A program made the position numbers and the translations under genes. Of a stretch of DNA of 64,000 bases, positions 54,980 through 63,883 are shown one piece after another. Below the pieces are notes generated by a model, which was not told the origin of the DNA, searched no databases, and saw nothing but the letters and a program-made list of their open reading frames with translations. The stretch comes from BM003 sp963699835 (GTDB lineage Bacteria; Pseudomonadota; Gammaproteobacteria; Steroidobacterales; BM003): positions 62,001 through 126,000 of the forward strand of contig CAVOVJ010000005.1 of the NCBI GenBank assembly GCA_963699835.1, given 5' to 3'. How positions within the stretch are numbered: the first letter of the stretch is position 1; every line of letters begins with the position of its first letter.

Positions 54980-55955
54980 TTGGAAGCGACGAATCAGCAT
55001 GTTCGCCTGGGGCTGGCGCTGGGAAGCGGTGCCGCGCGCGGCTGGGCGCACATTGGCGTGCTGCGCGCACTGGAGGAAATGGATCTGCGGCCGGACGTCG
55101 TTGTCGGCGCGTCGGTGGGCTCGCTGGTGGCGGCTGCATTCGCCGTGAACAAGCTGGACCAGCTCGAGACATGGGCGCGTGGACTGGATCGCGTGGATGT
55201 TCTGAAATTGCTGGATACCAGCTTCAGCGGCGGCGGGATGATGCAGGGCAGTCGCCTGATGGGTGCCATCGGAGAACAGATCGGCGATGTCCAGATCGAC
55301 ACGCTGGAGACCGACTATGCGGCGGTCGCGGCCGACCTGGATACCGGCCAGGAGGTCTGGCTGACAAAGGGATCGTTGCTGCAGGCAGTGCGGGCGTCGA
55401 GCGGTCTTCCGGGGCTTTTTGCACCGGTGTGGCACGATCATCGGTGGTTGATTGACGGCGGAGTCGTGAATCCGGTGCCGGTGTCTTTGTGTCGCGCCCT
55501 GGGTGCGGATATTCGTGATCGGTGTGAACCTGAACGGGCATCTGAGCAAAATGACCGCGCTGGAGGCCCGGGTCGGAACGCGGAAGCGGGCCCGTGAGCA
55601 GAAGTCGCAGCCGCGCGCAGCGGGCTGGACCAGCCCCGAGCGCTGGGCGGAACTGTTCGGCGGGTTGTTGTCAGCGGTGCGCGGGCAGGACAAAAGGGCT
55701 GAGCCAGAGTTGTTTGACGTAATCGCAGCGTCCGTCAATATCATGCAGGATCGGATCACACGCAGCCGCATGGTGGGCGATCCGCCGATGGTTCTCGTGG
55801 CCCCGAATCTGGGGCATTTCGAGCTGATGGATTTTCATCGCGCGGACGAGGCGATCGGCATAGGCCGGGATGCCACGTTCCGCGCCCGCGCCGAATTCGA
55901 TGAGCTGAAACGCGCACGCAAAGCGCGTGCCGAGCTGGTCCGCCAACTCGGCTAG
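54980..55955 (+). CDS. Patatin-like phospholipase, RssA type (frame broken by one extra base)
   Basis: A 324-residue serine esterase after repair. The oxyanion loop is GSGAARGWAHIGVL (residues 15-28), the nucleophile elbow GASVGS and the catalytic Asp in DGGVVNPVP. The second frame starts VIGVNLNGHLSKM and runs to the C-terminal helices. An extra T at 55512-55513 (GATATTCGTG for expected GATATCGTG) separates them. AAGGAG at 54968-54973 points to the TTG at 54980 as the start, giving EATNQHVRLGLALGSG; an ATG at 54941 is an alternative. Its stop overlaps the convergent SRPBCC gene (CTAG at 55952-55955). Confidence 0.82.
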
Positions 55956-56488
55956 GAGTCGTTTTCCACCAGGGTTTTGAGCCGCGCCAGCCCGTCCTCG
56001 TAGGTCGGGCCGAGGATCGCGTCGAGGAAGAATCCGAAGTAACGATCAACCGGGCTGGCATCCAGCACGGTAGCGAATGCCCATGTAACCCGCGTCTTAC
56101 CGTTTGCCGGCTGCAGGCGTATCTCGGCTGTCGCGCCGCCCTGGTCGCCGAAATCCAGCCTGGTACGCACCAGCCGCGGCGGTTCACTCGCGATGATTTC
56201 CTGGCTGCCGGAGTCGATGCCGGGTTCGTCGCTGGTCCATTCCGCACGCGCGCCGACGCCGGCTTCGGGTCCCGAGTAGCTGTAGCGCGCATTGGGGTCC
56301 ATATCAAACCACGGGGACCATTCGTTGAATCGGCGCAGACTGTTGACGACGGCGAAAACCTCGTCCGGGCTTGCATCGACCATGATTGAGCGCTCGACAT
56401 GGGCGGTGTCCGGCAACGTCAGGCCGATGGCGAACAGCACCGCGAGAACGATAATCGCGCCTATCAGTGCAGCTCTCAGAAATCTCAT
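55952..56488 (-). CDS. SRPBCC-family protein with N-terminal membrane anchor
   Basis: A 178-residue protein. Residues 1-26 are a hydrophobic anchor or uncleaved signal (RFLRAALIGAIIVLAVLFAIG). The rest is a SRPBCC/polyketide-cyclase-like helix-grip fold: IMVDASPDEVFAVVNSLRRFNEWSPWFDMDP opens the domain, followed by WTSDEPGIDSGSQEIIASEPPRLV. Such proteins bind hydrophobic ligands. The ligand is unknown. It is divergent from the glycine-zipper lipoprotein, with about 166 bases between. Confidence 0.83.
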   Translation of the reverse strand: MRFLRAALIGAIIVLAVLFAIGLTLPDTAHVERSIMVDASPDEVFAVVNSLRRFNEWSPWFDMDPNARYSYSGPEAGVGARAEWTSDEPGIDSGSQEIIASEPPRLVRTRLDFGDQGGATAEIRLQPANGKTRVTWAFATVLDASPVDRYFGFFLDAILGPTYEDGLARLKTLVENDS

Positions 56489-56654
56489 GCCTGCAACCTC
56501 CCGTCCGATCCGTACAGTTCCAGCATAGGTGGCTCTGCGCGCCTTGCCACGCCAATCCGTGACGCCGGCCTATTCGCGATCACCAGCGCTGGTGTCAACG
56601 CCGCCGCGGCCGCCGCGTTTCTTTATTCAGGATATGGCGGGTTTGGAGCCGGAG

Positions 56655-57119
56655 ATGCGTGGACCGACAATTTTTGTTGCTGGACTGGCATTGCTGTTGA
56701 TGTACGGGTGCGCGACCCGGAGCGTGGAACCGGATGTGTATTCGCGCGCCAGCGCCCGTACGCCGTACCGGGTCTATACCGCCGAGGTGATATCCGTCGA
56801 GCGTGTCCGGATCGAGGGCGAGGCATCCCGGATCGGCGAACTGGGCGGTGCCGTGGTGGGCTACGAGGCTGTGCGCAGCGGTGTTGCCGACACCGGGCTG
56901 GCCGGCGCGATCGGTGGCGTTGCCGGCGCCGTGGCGGGGCAGGCTATCGAGAAAGCGGTTACCGGTACTGACGGATTACGCATCATCGTGCGCCTCGACA
57001 ACGGTAACGTTCTGGCAATTGTGCAAGGCGACCACACCGCGTTCAGCGGTGGCGAAAGCGTTTACGTGCACATGAATGGCCGGCGCGATGCCCGCGTGAT
57101 TCGTCGGCCCAACAGCTAG
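56655..57119 (+). CDS. Glycine-zipper outer-membrane lipoprotein (SlyB/Pcp-like)
   Basis: A 154-residue lipoprotein. Signal and lipobox LLLMYGCA at about residue 20 predict lipid modification. A glycine-zipper membrane region follows: GELGGAVVGYEAV and LAGAIGGVAGAVAGQAIEKAV (about residues 70-110), typical of the SlyB/Pcp 17-kDa antigen family that stiffens the outer membrane. The C-terminal part (DGLRIIVRLDNGNVLAIVQGD) is the usual OB-like tail. GGAG upstream supports ATG 56655; the open frame begins at 56529. It is followed by the SLC13 gene 65 bases later. Confidence 0.85.
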   Translation: MRGPTIFVAGLALLLMYGCATRSVEPDVYSRASARTPYRVYTAEVISVERVRIEGEASRIGELGGAVVGYEAVRSGVADTGLAGAIGGVAGAVAGQAIEKAVTGTDGLRIIVRLDNGNVLAIVQGDHTAFSGGESVYVHMNGRRDARVIRRPNS

Positions 57120-57184
57120 CAACCAAAAACAAATCAGCTATAGTGCCCGAATCGTCGCGGGATGCGGCGCGGTTTGGGCAGCGA

Positions 57185-59548
57185 ATGACCACAGACATTG
57201 GCATCGTAATCGCTATCCTCGCGGTCTCACTGGTTCTTTTCATCAGCGAGCGCGTTCGCATGGATGTCGTCGCGCTGATGGTTCTCGGTGCACTGGCCCT
57301 GTCTGGTCTCGTCACCGCCGATGAAGCCTTCTCGGGTTTCAGCAACCCGGCCGTCATAACGGTCTGGGCGATGTTCATTCTCAGCGACGGGCTCACCCGG
57401 ACCGGAATCGCCGGGATCGTGAGTGAGTATGTCACCCGCTTTGCCGGCGGCGGCGAGAAACGACTGACGGCGATGATCATGGTGACCGCCGGGGTTTTGT
57501 CGGCGTTCATGAACAACATCGGCGTGGCGGCATTGATGCTGCCGGTGGTGATCGATGTGGCCAAGGCCACCGGGTACCCGCCGTCGCGGCTGTTGATGCC
57601 GCTGGCCTATGGCACGCTGCTGGGTGGCCTGACCACGCTGATCGGCACCCCGCCCAATCTTTTGATCAGCGCTGCCCTGAGGAAGCAGGGTTATGAGCCG
57701 TTCGCGCTGTTCGATTTCTCCCCCGTGGGTTTGCTGGTGATGCTTGGCGGCACCCTTTTCGTCGTGTTCATGGGCCGCAAGGTGCTGCCGGTCAAGGACC
57801 CCGGGCGCGAGGTGGGCCGGCGCAGCGCCGAGAGCCTCGAGGCCCAGTACGGTCTGAAGGAACGGACTTTTCTCCTCGCGCTGAAACCGCGTTCCGTTCT
57901 GGTTGGCAAGACGCTCGGCGAGTCGCGTATCGGCTCATCGACCGGCCTGATCGTCACCGGTCTGATCCAGGGCGGAGATCTCAAGTTGTTGCCGGGGCCC
58001 GATGCGGTGCTGCGCGAAGGCCAGCGCTTGCTGGTGCAGGGCAAGCTCGATCACCTGCGTGACCTCGTTCGCTTTGCCGAGCTCAGTATTGAGCGCGAGA
58101 CCTCGGTGCTCGACAGCCTGATGTCCGACAAGGTGCTGTTGTTCGAGGTCGAGGTTGCAGACGGCTCGTCGCTGCTCGAGGGTAATCTCGACAATGCGGC
58201 CTTCCGCGAGCGCTTCAGGTGCAACGTGCTTGCCATCCGCCGCGATCCGATGATTCGCCGCCTCAATCTCGACGAAGTGCAGCTGCAGGCTGGTGACCAT
58301 CTGCTGGTGCAGGGCGGTCGCGACGCGGTGGAGCTGATGGAACAGTCCGGGGATTTCGACGACTGCTATCGGGTCTCGGATGCCGAGCTGAAAGAGGTTT
58401 ACCGGCTGCAGGACCGGGTGTTCGTGGTCCGCGTGCCGCACGGCTCGTCGCTGGTCGGCGAAACGCTGGCCGGCAGCCGTATCGGCGATGCTTTCGACTT
58501 TCGCCTGCTCGGTACGATTCGCGAGGGCAAACTCAATCTGCTCCCCGACCCGCAGGAGAAGCTGATCGATGGCGAGCGGCTTCTGATTCAGGGCGAATTC
58601 GAGCAGGTGGAAGTGCTGCAGGGTCTGCAGGAACTGATGGTGGAAAAAGAGACGACCCCGTTCCAGCAGGTATTGCAGTCACAACGCATGGGCATGATCG
58701 AGGCGATGCTCGCACCGCGCACCAGCCTTGCCGGAAAGCGCCTGAAGGAACTGAAATTTCGCGAACGCTACGGACTCGAGGTGCTGGCTTTATGGCGGGA
58801 GGGTCGTGCCTACCGCTCCGATCTCGCCGCGATGAAACTGCAGCTGGGGGATGCACTGTTGTTGATGGGTCCGCGCGATCGGCTTGCGCTGATTCGCGAC
58901 GACCCGGACTTCCTGATGTTGACCCAGGCCGGCGAGCAGGCACCGGATACCCGCAAGGCGCCGCTGGCGGCGGGCATAATGCTCGCGGTCGTATTGTCGG
59001 TGTTGTTTGGCTGGTTGCCGATTTCGGTCGCGGCGGTCATCGGCGGGACGATCATGGTACTAACGCGCTGCCTGAGCATGGAAGAGGCCTATCGCGCCAT
59101 CGAGTGGCGCGCGATATTCCTGATCGCGGGCATGCTGCCGCTCGGGATCGCGATGGAGACCAGCGGCGCCGCGCGCCTGATGGCTTCCGGTATCGTCGAT
59201 CTGCTCGGCGATTTCGGTCCGTGGCCGGTGCTGGTCGGGTTCTACCTGGTCACCGCGGCGGCGACGATGATCATCCCGACCGCAGCGCTTGTCGTGCTGA
59301 TGGCGCCGGTCGTCATTTCCACCTGCCAGGATCTCGGTGTCATGCCGCACACCGCGATGATGGCGGTGGCGATGGCCGCGTCGGCAAGCTTTACGAGTCC
59401 GATTTCGCACCCGGCAAACCTGTTGGTGATGGGACCGGGCGGTTACCGCTTCAACGACTACCTGCGCCTCGGTATACCTCTGACCTTCGTGGTTTTCGTG
59501 TTGACCATGATCGCGTTGCCGTTGTTCTGGCCGTGGCAGCCGGTCTGA
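57185..59548 (+). CDS. SLC13/ArsB-type permease with four central TrkA-C (RCK_C) domains
   Basis: A 787-residue inner-membrane transporter. Two blocks of hydrophobic helices (residues about 1-200 and 570-787) flank a soluble middle. The first contains SGFSNPAVITVWAMFIL and LSAFMNNIGVAALMLPV, and the second NLLVMGPGGYRFNDYLR, as in the SLC13/NhaD/citrate permease fold. Four tandem RCK_C domains follow each other in the middle, each with a PRSVLVGKTL, DGSSLLEGNL, HGSSLVGETL or PRTSLAGKRL start. Such domains usually bind a ligand and gate the channel. The common form has two. The substrate (dicarboxylate, sulfate, sodium/proton exchange) is open. Confidence 0.88.
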   Translation: MTTDIGIVIAILAVSLVLFISERVRMDVVALMVLGALALSGLVTADEAFSGFSNPAVITVWAMFILSDGLTRTGIAGIVSEYVTRFAGGGEKRLTAMIMVTAGVLSAFMNNIGVAALMLPVVIDVAKATGYPPSRLLMPLAYGTLLGGLTTLIGTPPNLLISAALRKQGYEPFALFDFSPVGLLVMLGGTLFVVFMGRKVLPVKDPGREVGRRSAESLEAQYGLKERTFLLALKPRSVLVGKTLGESRIGSSTGLIVTGLIQGGDLKLLPGPDAVLREGQRLLVQGKLDHLRDLVRFAELSIERETSVLDSLMSDKVLLFEVEVADGSSLLEGNLDNAAFRERFRCNVLAIRRDPMIRRLNLDEVQLQAGDHLLVQGGRDAVELMEQSGDFDDCYRVSDAELKEVYRLQDRVFVVRVPHGSSLVGETLAGSRIGDAFDFRLLGTIREGKLNLLPDPQEKLIDGERLLIQGEFEQVEVLQGLQELMVEKETTPFQQVLQSQRMGMIEAMLAPRTSLAGKRLKELKFRERYGLEVLALWREGRAYRSDLAAMKLQLGDALLLMGPRDRLALIRDDPDFLMLTQAGEQAPDTRKAPLAAGIMLAVVLSVLFGWLPISVAAVIGGTIMVLTRCLSMEEAYRAIEWRAIFLIAGMLPLGIAMETSGAARLMASGIVDLLGDFGPWPVLVGFYLVTAAATMIIPTAALVVLMAPVVISTCQDLGVMPHTAMMAVAMAASASFTSPISHPANLLVMGPGGYRFNDYLRLGIPLTFVVFVLTMIALPLFWPWQPV

Positions 59549-59628
59549 CCGGCGCCGGCCGCGGCGAATCCGTCAGCGCGAAGCCGGCGAACTTCTCCCC
59601 GACACCAGGATCACGGGATCAAACCTCC

Positions 59629-60720
59629 ATGAACGCCAGCACGCAAACCGCCGACACCGGGTCCGCCGGCCCGGCCATATCCATCGGGCCATTTCTGACC
59701 GCGCTCGAGCGCGACCGTCTGCCGGACTGGTTGATCCGGCTCGGCATCCGGCGCTTGCTGCGGGCGCGGCTGGCCGGCGAGGAAGCGGACGATCCCGCGG
59801 TTCATCGTGAACGCATGCAGCGTTTGCTGGCGCAGTTGCGCGCAAGCCCGATCGCAATCCGCCAGGATGCGGCCAACGAGCAACACTACGAAGTGCCGGC
59901 CGACTTCTACAGTTACGTGCTGGGTCCGCAGCTCAAATACTCGTGTTGTTTTTACCCGCGAGCAGACTCCACGCTGGCTGAGGCAGAGCAGGCGATGCTT
60001 GAAATCACCGCGGAACGGGCTGAACTCTGCGATGGCCAGCAGGTCCTCGAGCTTGGCTGCGGCTGGGGCTCGCTGTCGCTGTGGATGGCGGAACGTTTCC
60101 CGCAGTCGCGGATCACTAGCGTATCGAATTCAGCGAGCCAGAAAGAATATATCGATGCGACCGCGGCCAGGCGCGGTCTCGATAACATCGAGGTCATCAC
60201 CGCGGACGTGGCCCAGCTGAGGATGCCGGATGGAGCGGCGTTTGACCGGGTGGTGTCGGTCGAGATGTTCGAGCATATGCGTAATTACGAGCGGCTGCTG
60301 GAGAACATCGCCGGGTGGCTGGCGCCGGACGGCAAGCTTTTCGTGCACATATTCGCGCACAAGCGCTTTGCCTACCCGTTCGAGGTGCGCGACGACAATG
60401 ACTGGATGGCGAAGTATTTCTTCACCGGCGGCATCATGCCTAGCGACGATTTACTGCTGCATTTCCAGAAAGATCTCCACGTCGTCGGCCACTGGAACGT
60501 CGGCGGCGTCCACTATCAGCGCACTGCCGAGGACTGGCTGCGCAATATGGACGTGTGGCGGACCGAGATTCTCGAACTGTTTGCGCGCACGTATGGCGAG
60601 GAAAATGCTCTCAAATGGCTGGTTTACTGGCGCGTATTTTTCATGTCGTGTGCCGAGGTATGGGGCCATCGCCACGGGCGCGAGTGGATCGTCTCCCATT
60701 ATTTGTTCGAGCGGAACTGA
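59629..60720 (+). CDS. CFA-synthase/coclaurine N-methyltransferase-like SAM methyltransferase
   Basis: A 363-residue class I methyltransferase. The SAM-binding motif is LELGCGWGSLSLWMAERFP. HYEVPADFYSYVLGPQLKYSCCFYPR and VVSVEMFEHMRNY are the motifs shared by CFA synthases and coclaurine N-methyltransferase homologues. FAHKRFAYPFEVRDDNDWMAKYFF further matches the latter branch. Several bacterial members of this subgroup carry out cyclopropanation-like or N-methylation reactions on unknown substrates. It starts at ATG 59629, 80 bases after the SLC13 gene. Confidence 0.87.
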   Translation: MNASTQTADTGSAGPAISIGPFLTALERDRLPDWLIRLGIRRLLRARLAGEEADDPAVHRERMQRLLAQLRASPIAIRQDAANEQHYEVPADFYSYVLGPQLKYSCCFYPRADSTLAEAEQAMLEITAERAELCDGQQVLELGCGWGSLSLWMAERFPQSRITSVSNSASQKEYIDATAARRGLDNIEVITADVAQLRMPDGAAFDRVVSVEMFEHMRNYERLLENIAGWLAPDGKLFVHIFAHKRFAYPFEVRDDNDWMAKYFFTGGIMPSDDLLLHFQKDLHVVGHWNVGGVHYQRTAEDWLRNMDVWRTEILELFARTYGEENALKWLVYWRVFFMSCAEVWGHRHGREWIVSHYLFERN

Positions 60721-60730
60721 CCCGCGCGGT

Positions 60731-62827
60731 TCAGGCCGCGCCGCCTCCGAGGATCTGAAATTCCACCGACGCCAGGTCGTCGATCGTGCGCGGCCGGCCG
60801 AGCGCAAAACCCTGCGCATAATCGACGCCGAGGCCCTCGAGTTTTGTCAAAACAAGGTCGCTCTCGACGGCCTCGGCAATGATCTCCTTGCCCATCACGT
60901 GGCCGACATCGTTGATCGCCTTGACGACTTCGTAGTCAACGGGATCGTCGGCGATATCACGAACATACAGGCCGTCTATTTTCAGGTAGTCGACCGGCAA
61001 CGCCTTGAGGTAGGCGAACGATGACAGCCCGGTGCCGAAATCGTCCAGCGAGAACTTGCAGCCGCGGTTGCGCAACGTTTTGATAAGTTGATTGGAGCGC
61101 GACAGATTCGCGATCGCCGCCGCTTCGGTAATTTCAAAGCAGATCTTGTGAGCCGGCAGATCATGCGCCAACAACAGCTCGCAAATCGCGTCGGCGCTGG
61201 AAACCTCGCTCAGCGTGTCGGCCGACAGATTGATGAAAAACCGCGCGATGTCTTCGATCTGTTCGGGGTTTGCACTCATCCAGTCGAGGGTCTTGCCGAT
61301 GACCCAAAGGTCGAGACGGGTGGCGAGGTTATAGCGCTCGACCGCGGGCAGGAAGGCCCCAGGCGGCACGATGTTTCCTTCTTCGTCCTGCATCCTTACC
61401 AGGACTTCGTAAAGACGTTGCGGCCGGTCGGCGCGGGCCACGCCAACGATTGGCTGCACGTCGAGGAAAAACCGGTCCTCGGAAAGCGCTTGCTTGACTC
61501 GCGCAACCCATTGTTTCTCGCCGTGGCGACGGGCGACTTCCTCGTCGTCCTCCTGGTAGATATGGAGGCGGTTGCGGCCATGGTCCTTGGCCGCGTAACA
61601 GGCGGCATCGGCCGCGCCCAGCACATCGGTCATGCGTTGAAAGCTGTGATCGATCGGCACCAGGCCGATGCTGGCGCCGACGGTAAACGTGTTGTTGGCC
61701 CACACAAACTGGAAGTCCTGGACCGCCCGCAACAGTTCGCGTGCAACCGAGGTCGCGTCCTCCACCGAACAGTGTTGCAATAATACGCCGAACTCGTCCC
61801 CGCCGAGGCGGGCCAGCGTATCGCCCTTGCGGACTCTTTCCAGCAGGCAGTTGCCTAGCTGACGCAGCAACTCGTCGCCGGCTACATGGCCGCAGCTGTC
61901 GTTGATTACCTTGAACTGGTCAAGATCCAGGTAACACACGGCATGGTCGAGCCGATCGGACTGCGCAGCCTCAAGCAGGCGCTCCAGCCTGAGCTCGAAT
62001 TCGCGCCGGTTGATCAGCCCGGTCAGCGCATCGTGGCTCGCCTCATAGGAGAGCTGTTTGGAAAGCTCGTAGGCTTCGGTAATATCGGTGATCGTGCCTT
62101 CGTAGTACATTACCTTGCCGGCCTGATCCAGCACCGCATGGGCGTTTTCCATCGCCACCATCTTGCGCCCGTCGGAGCGCCGCAACACCAGTTCGGCGCT
62201 GCGAATTTCGCCTTCGCTGTCGATCGCCCGCAGCCAGTTGTCGCGGTCTTCACTGTACATGTAGATATCGCTGGCGATATCGAGCTCGAACAAGTCTGCT
62301 TCGCTTTCGTAACCGAGCAAACGCACCATCGCCGGGTTGGCGGAGAGGATGCGGCCGTCCGGGGAGCTCTGGAATACGCCGGTGGAGACATTCTCGAACA
62401 GTTCGCGGAATTTCGCCTCGGAAGCCTGTAATGCCTTCAGCGTATGCGTTCGGTCCGTCGCATAGCGCATGGCGCGCTCGATCAGCGTACATACCACCTG
62501 CTGTTTGACCAGGTAATCAACCGCGCCTTTTTCGATCGAGTGGATGCCGAGATCCTCGTCAGCCTGTCCGACCAGAACGATGATAGGAGTATCGCCGGCA
62601 CGCGGGTAGAGCCGCAGAAATGACGTGATCCCCTGGCAATCGGGAAGGACGAGATCCAGCAGGATGACGTCGATGCCGCCTTCGGCGATGCGTTCGAGCG
62701 CCGCCTCGAGAGTCTTGCTAACGGTGACGTCAAAGCTGCCGCGCACCAGCGCGAGCTCTTCTCTGATTAATTGCTCGTCTTCAGCATTGCTGTCGACCAA
62801 CAGTACCTGGGTGCTTTGCGACTGCAT
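60731..62827 (-). CDS. REC-PAS-GGDEF-EAL cyclic-di-GMP enzyme
   Basis: A 698-residue signalling protein. Residues 1-120 form a response-regulator receiver (LLVDSNAEDE, phospho-acceptor Asp in VILLDLVLPD, Lys in YLVK). A PAS domain follows (FRELFENVSTGVFQSSPDGRILSANPAM, residues about 140-270). The GGDEF domain has an intact active site, ARLGGDEFGVLL, with an I-site RKGD five residues upstream. The EAL domain reads EVL for EAL but retains the catalytic Glu (YEVLVR), FINLSADTL, FEITEAAAI, DDFGTGLSSF, DYLKIDG, EAVES and YAQGF. Both synthesis and hydrolysis of cyclic di-GMP look possible. The start is ATG 62827. Confidence 0.93.
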   Translation of the reverse strand: MQSQSTQVLLVDSNAEDEQLIREELALVRGSFDVTVSKTLEAALERIAEGGIDVILLDLVLPDCQGITSFLRLYPRAGDTPIIVLVGQADEDLGIHSIEKGAVDYLVKQQVVCTLIERAMRYATDRTHTLKALQASEAKFRELFENVSTGVFQSSPDGRILSANPAMVRLLGYESEADLFELDIASDIYMYSEDRDNWLRAIDSEGEIRSAELVLRRSDGRKMVAMENAHAVLDQAGKVMYYEGTITDITEAYELSKQLSYEASHDALTGLINRREFELRLERLLEAAQSDRLDHAVCYLDLDQFKVINDSCGHVAGDELLRQLGNCLLERVRKGDTLARLGGDEFGVLLQHCSVEDATSVARELLRAVQDFQFVWANNTFTVGASIGLVPIDHSFQRMTDVLGAADAACYAAKDHGRNRLHIYQEDDEEVARRHGEKQWVARVKQALSEDRFFLDVQPIVGVARADRPQRLYEVLVRMQDEEGNIVPPGAFLPAVERYNLATRLDLWVIGKTLDWMSANPEQIEDIARFFINLSADTLSEVSSADAICELLLAHDLPAHKICFEITEAAAIANLSRSNQLIKTLRNRGCKFSLDDFGTGLSSFAYLKALPVDYLKIDGLYVRDIADDPVDYEVVKAINDVGHVMGKEIIAEAVESDLVLTKLEGLGVDYAQGFALGRPRTIDDLASVEFQILGGGAA

Positions 62828-63122
62828 GCAAGCTCTCTGGCAGTTGTTTCTCGCCGTGCCTCTGGTGACGGCACGGTCACTATACAACAGCAACGCCAAG
62901 GAGACGATGGCGACCCGCGCGCCTTTTTCCATGCCGTGTGGAAACCGGAGCGCTGCGCAAGACGAATTACAGGCTGGGCGCCAGAGGCGGAGTCGCGATC
63001 CGATGCGCTGCGTCGTTCCTTGGTACGATGCGGTGAGGGCGTATCGGCCCGCGAATGATGCGGAACGATCCGGCGTCATGCCCTGATCGCCGCTGGATTC
63101 CTTACCCGGGAGACGGGATCTC

Positions 63123-63830
63123 TTGAAAAAGCTTGGCCTGTTTGCACTGTTTTTGCTCGCAATTCTGCTGGCGGCGAGTATGTTGCCGCTGGTCGAATGG
63201 GCGCGCGCGGCCATCGACTGGTCTCGCAACAACCCGGGCACTTCCTGGCTGGCGTTTATCGTTGCGTACCTGGTGGCCGGTATCATCATGACGCCGACAT
63301 GGATACTGACCGTCGCGGCCGGTTACATTTTTGGCTGGTGGCTGGGTGTTGGTATTGTTTTTGTTGGCGCAATGTTGGGGTCGATTGCGGCATTCCTGGT
63401 CGGGCGCGGACTTGCACGCGACCTCGTTCAGGCCAAGGTTGCTTCGGTAGAGAAATTTTCCGCGCTGGATCGTGCCATCGAGGGGCAGGGATTCAATATC
63501 GTACTTCTGGCCAGGCTGTCGCTGGTGCTTCCCTACAATCTGCTGAATTACGTGTTCGGTGTGACTGCGGTTTCGTTTCGCGACTACGCGATCGCGACCG
63601 CGATCGGGATGACGCCGATGGTTCTGTTGTACGTCTTTCTCGGCACGACGGTCCAGGATGTCCGGGCGCTGCTCAGCGGAGACCTCGATACCGGGACCGC
63701 CGGCCAGGTGCTGACGGTGGTGTCGCTGGTTGCGCTGGTGGTGCTGGTAACAATTATTACGCGGGCCGCATCGCGGGTTCTTCGCGGATATCTCGACGAG
63801 TCGCCGAAGGTCGTTGAGAAAACCGATTGA
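63123..63830 (+). CDS. TVP38/TMEM64-family membrane protein (DedA superfamily)
   Basis: A 235-residue inner-membrane protein with about six hydrophobic segments. The SNARE-associated/VTT domain contains GYIFGWWLGVGIVFVGAMLGSIAAFLVGRGLAR, then LLARLSLVLPYNLLNYVFGVTAVSF and YAIATAIGMTPM, the family's re-entrant-loop signature. It may act as a scramblase or flippase of lipid carriers, as do DedA relatives. The start is TTG 63123, with GGGAGA upstream; no in-frame ATG gives a better protein. The next gene starts 53 bases after the stop. Confidence 0.9.
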   Translation: MKKLGLFALFLLAILLAASMLPLVEWARAAIDWSRNNPGTSWLAFIVAYLVAGIIMTPTWILTVAAGYIFGWWLGVGIVFVGAMLGSIAAFLVGRGLARDLVQAKVASVEKFSALDRAIEGQGFNIVLLARLSLVLPYNLLNYVFGVTAVSFRDYAIATAIGMTPMVLLYVFLGTTVQDVRALLSGDLDTGTAGQVLTVVSLVALVVLVTIITRAASRVLRGYLDESPKVVEKTD

Positions 63831-63883
63831 CTACGGCGCGTGGTGCGGGCGGCAGGTGACACGATTCAGGAGCAGGTGGTGTG

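Noticed and set aside
9518..55513. Programmed +1 ribosomal frameshifting at the seven broken genes
   Set aside because: The sites share no slippery heptamer, no common codon and no in-frame stop at the shift point, and the genes are unrelated. A common sequence-error mode explains them better.
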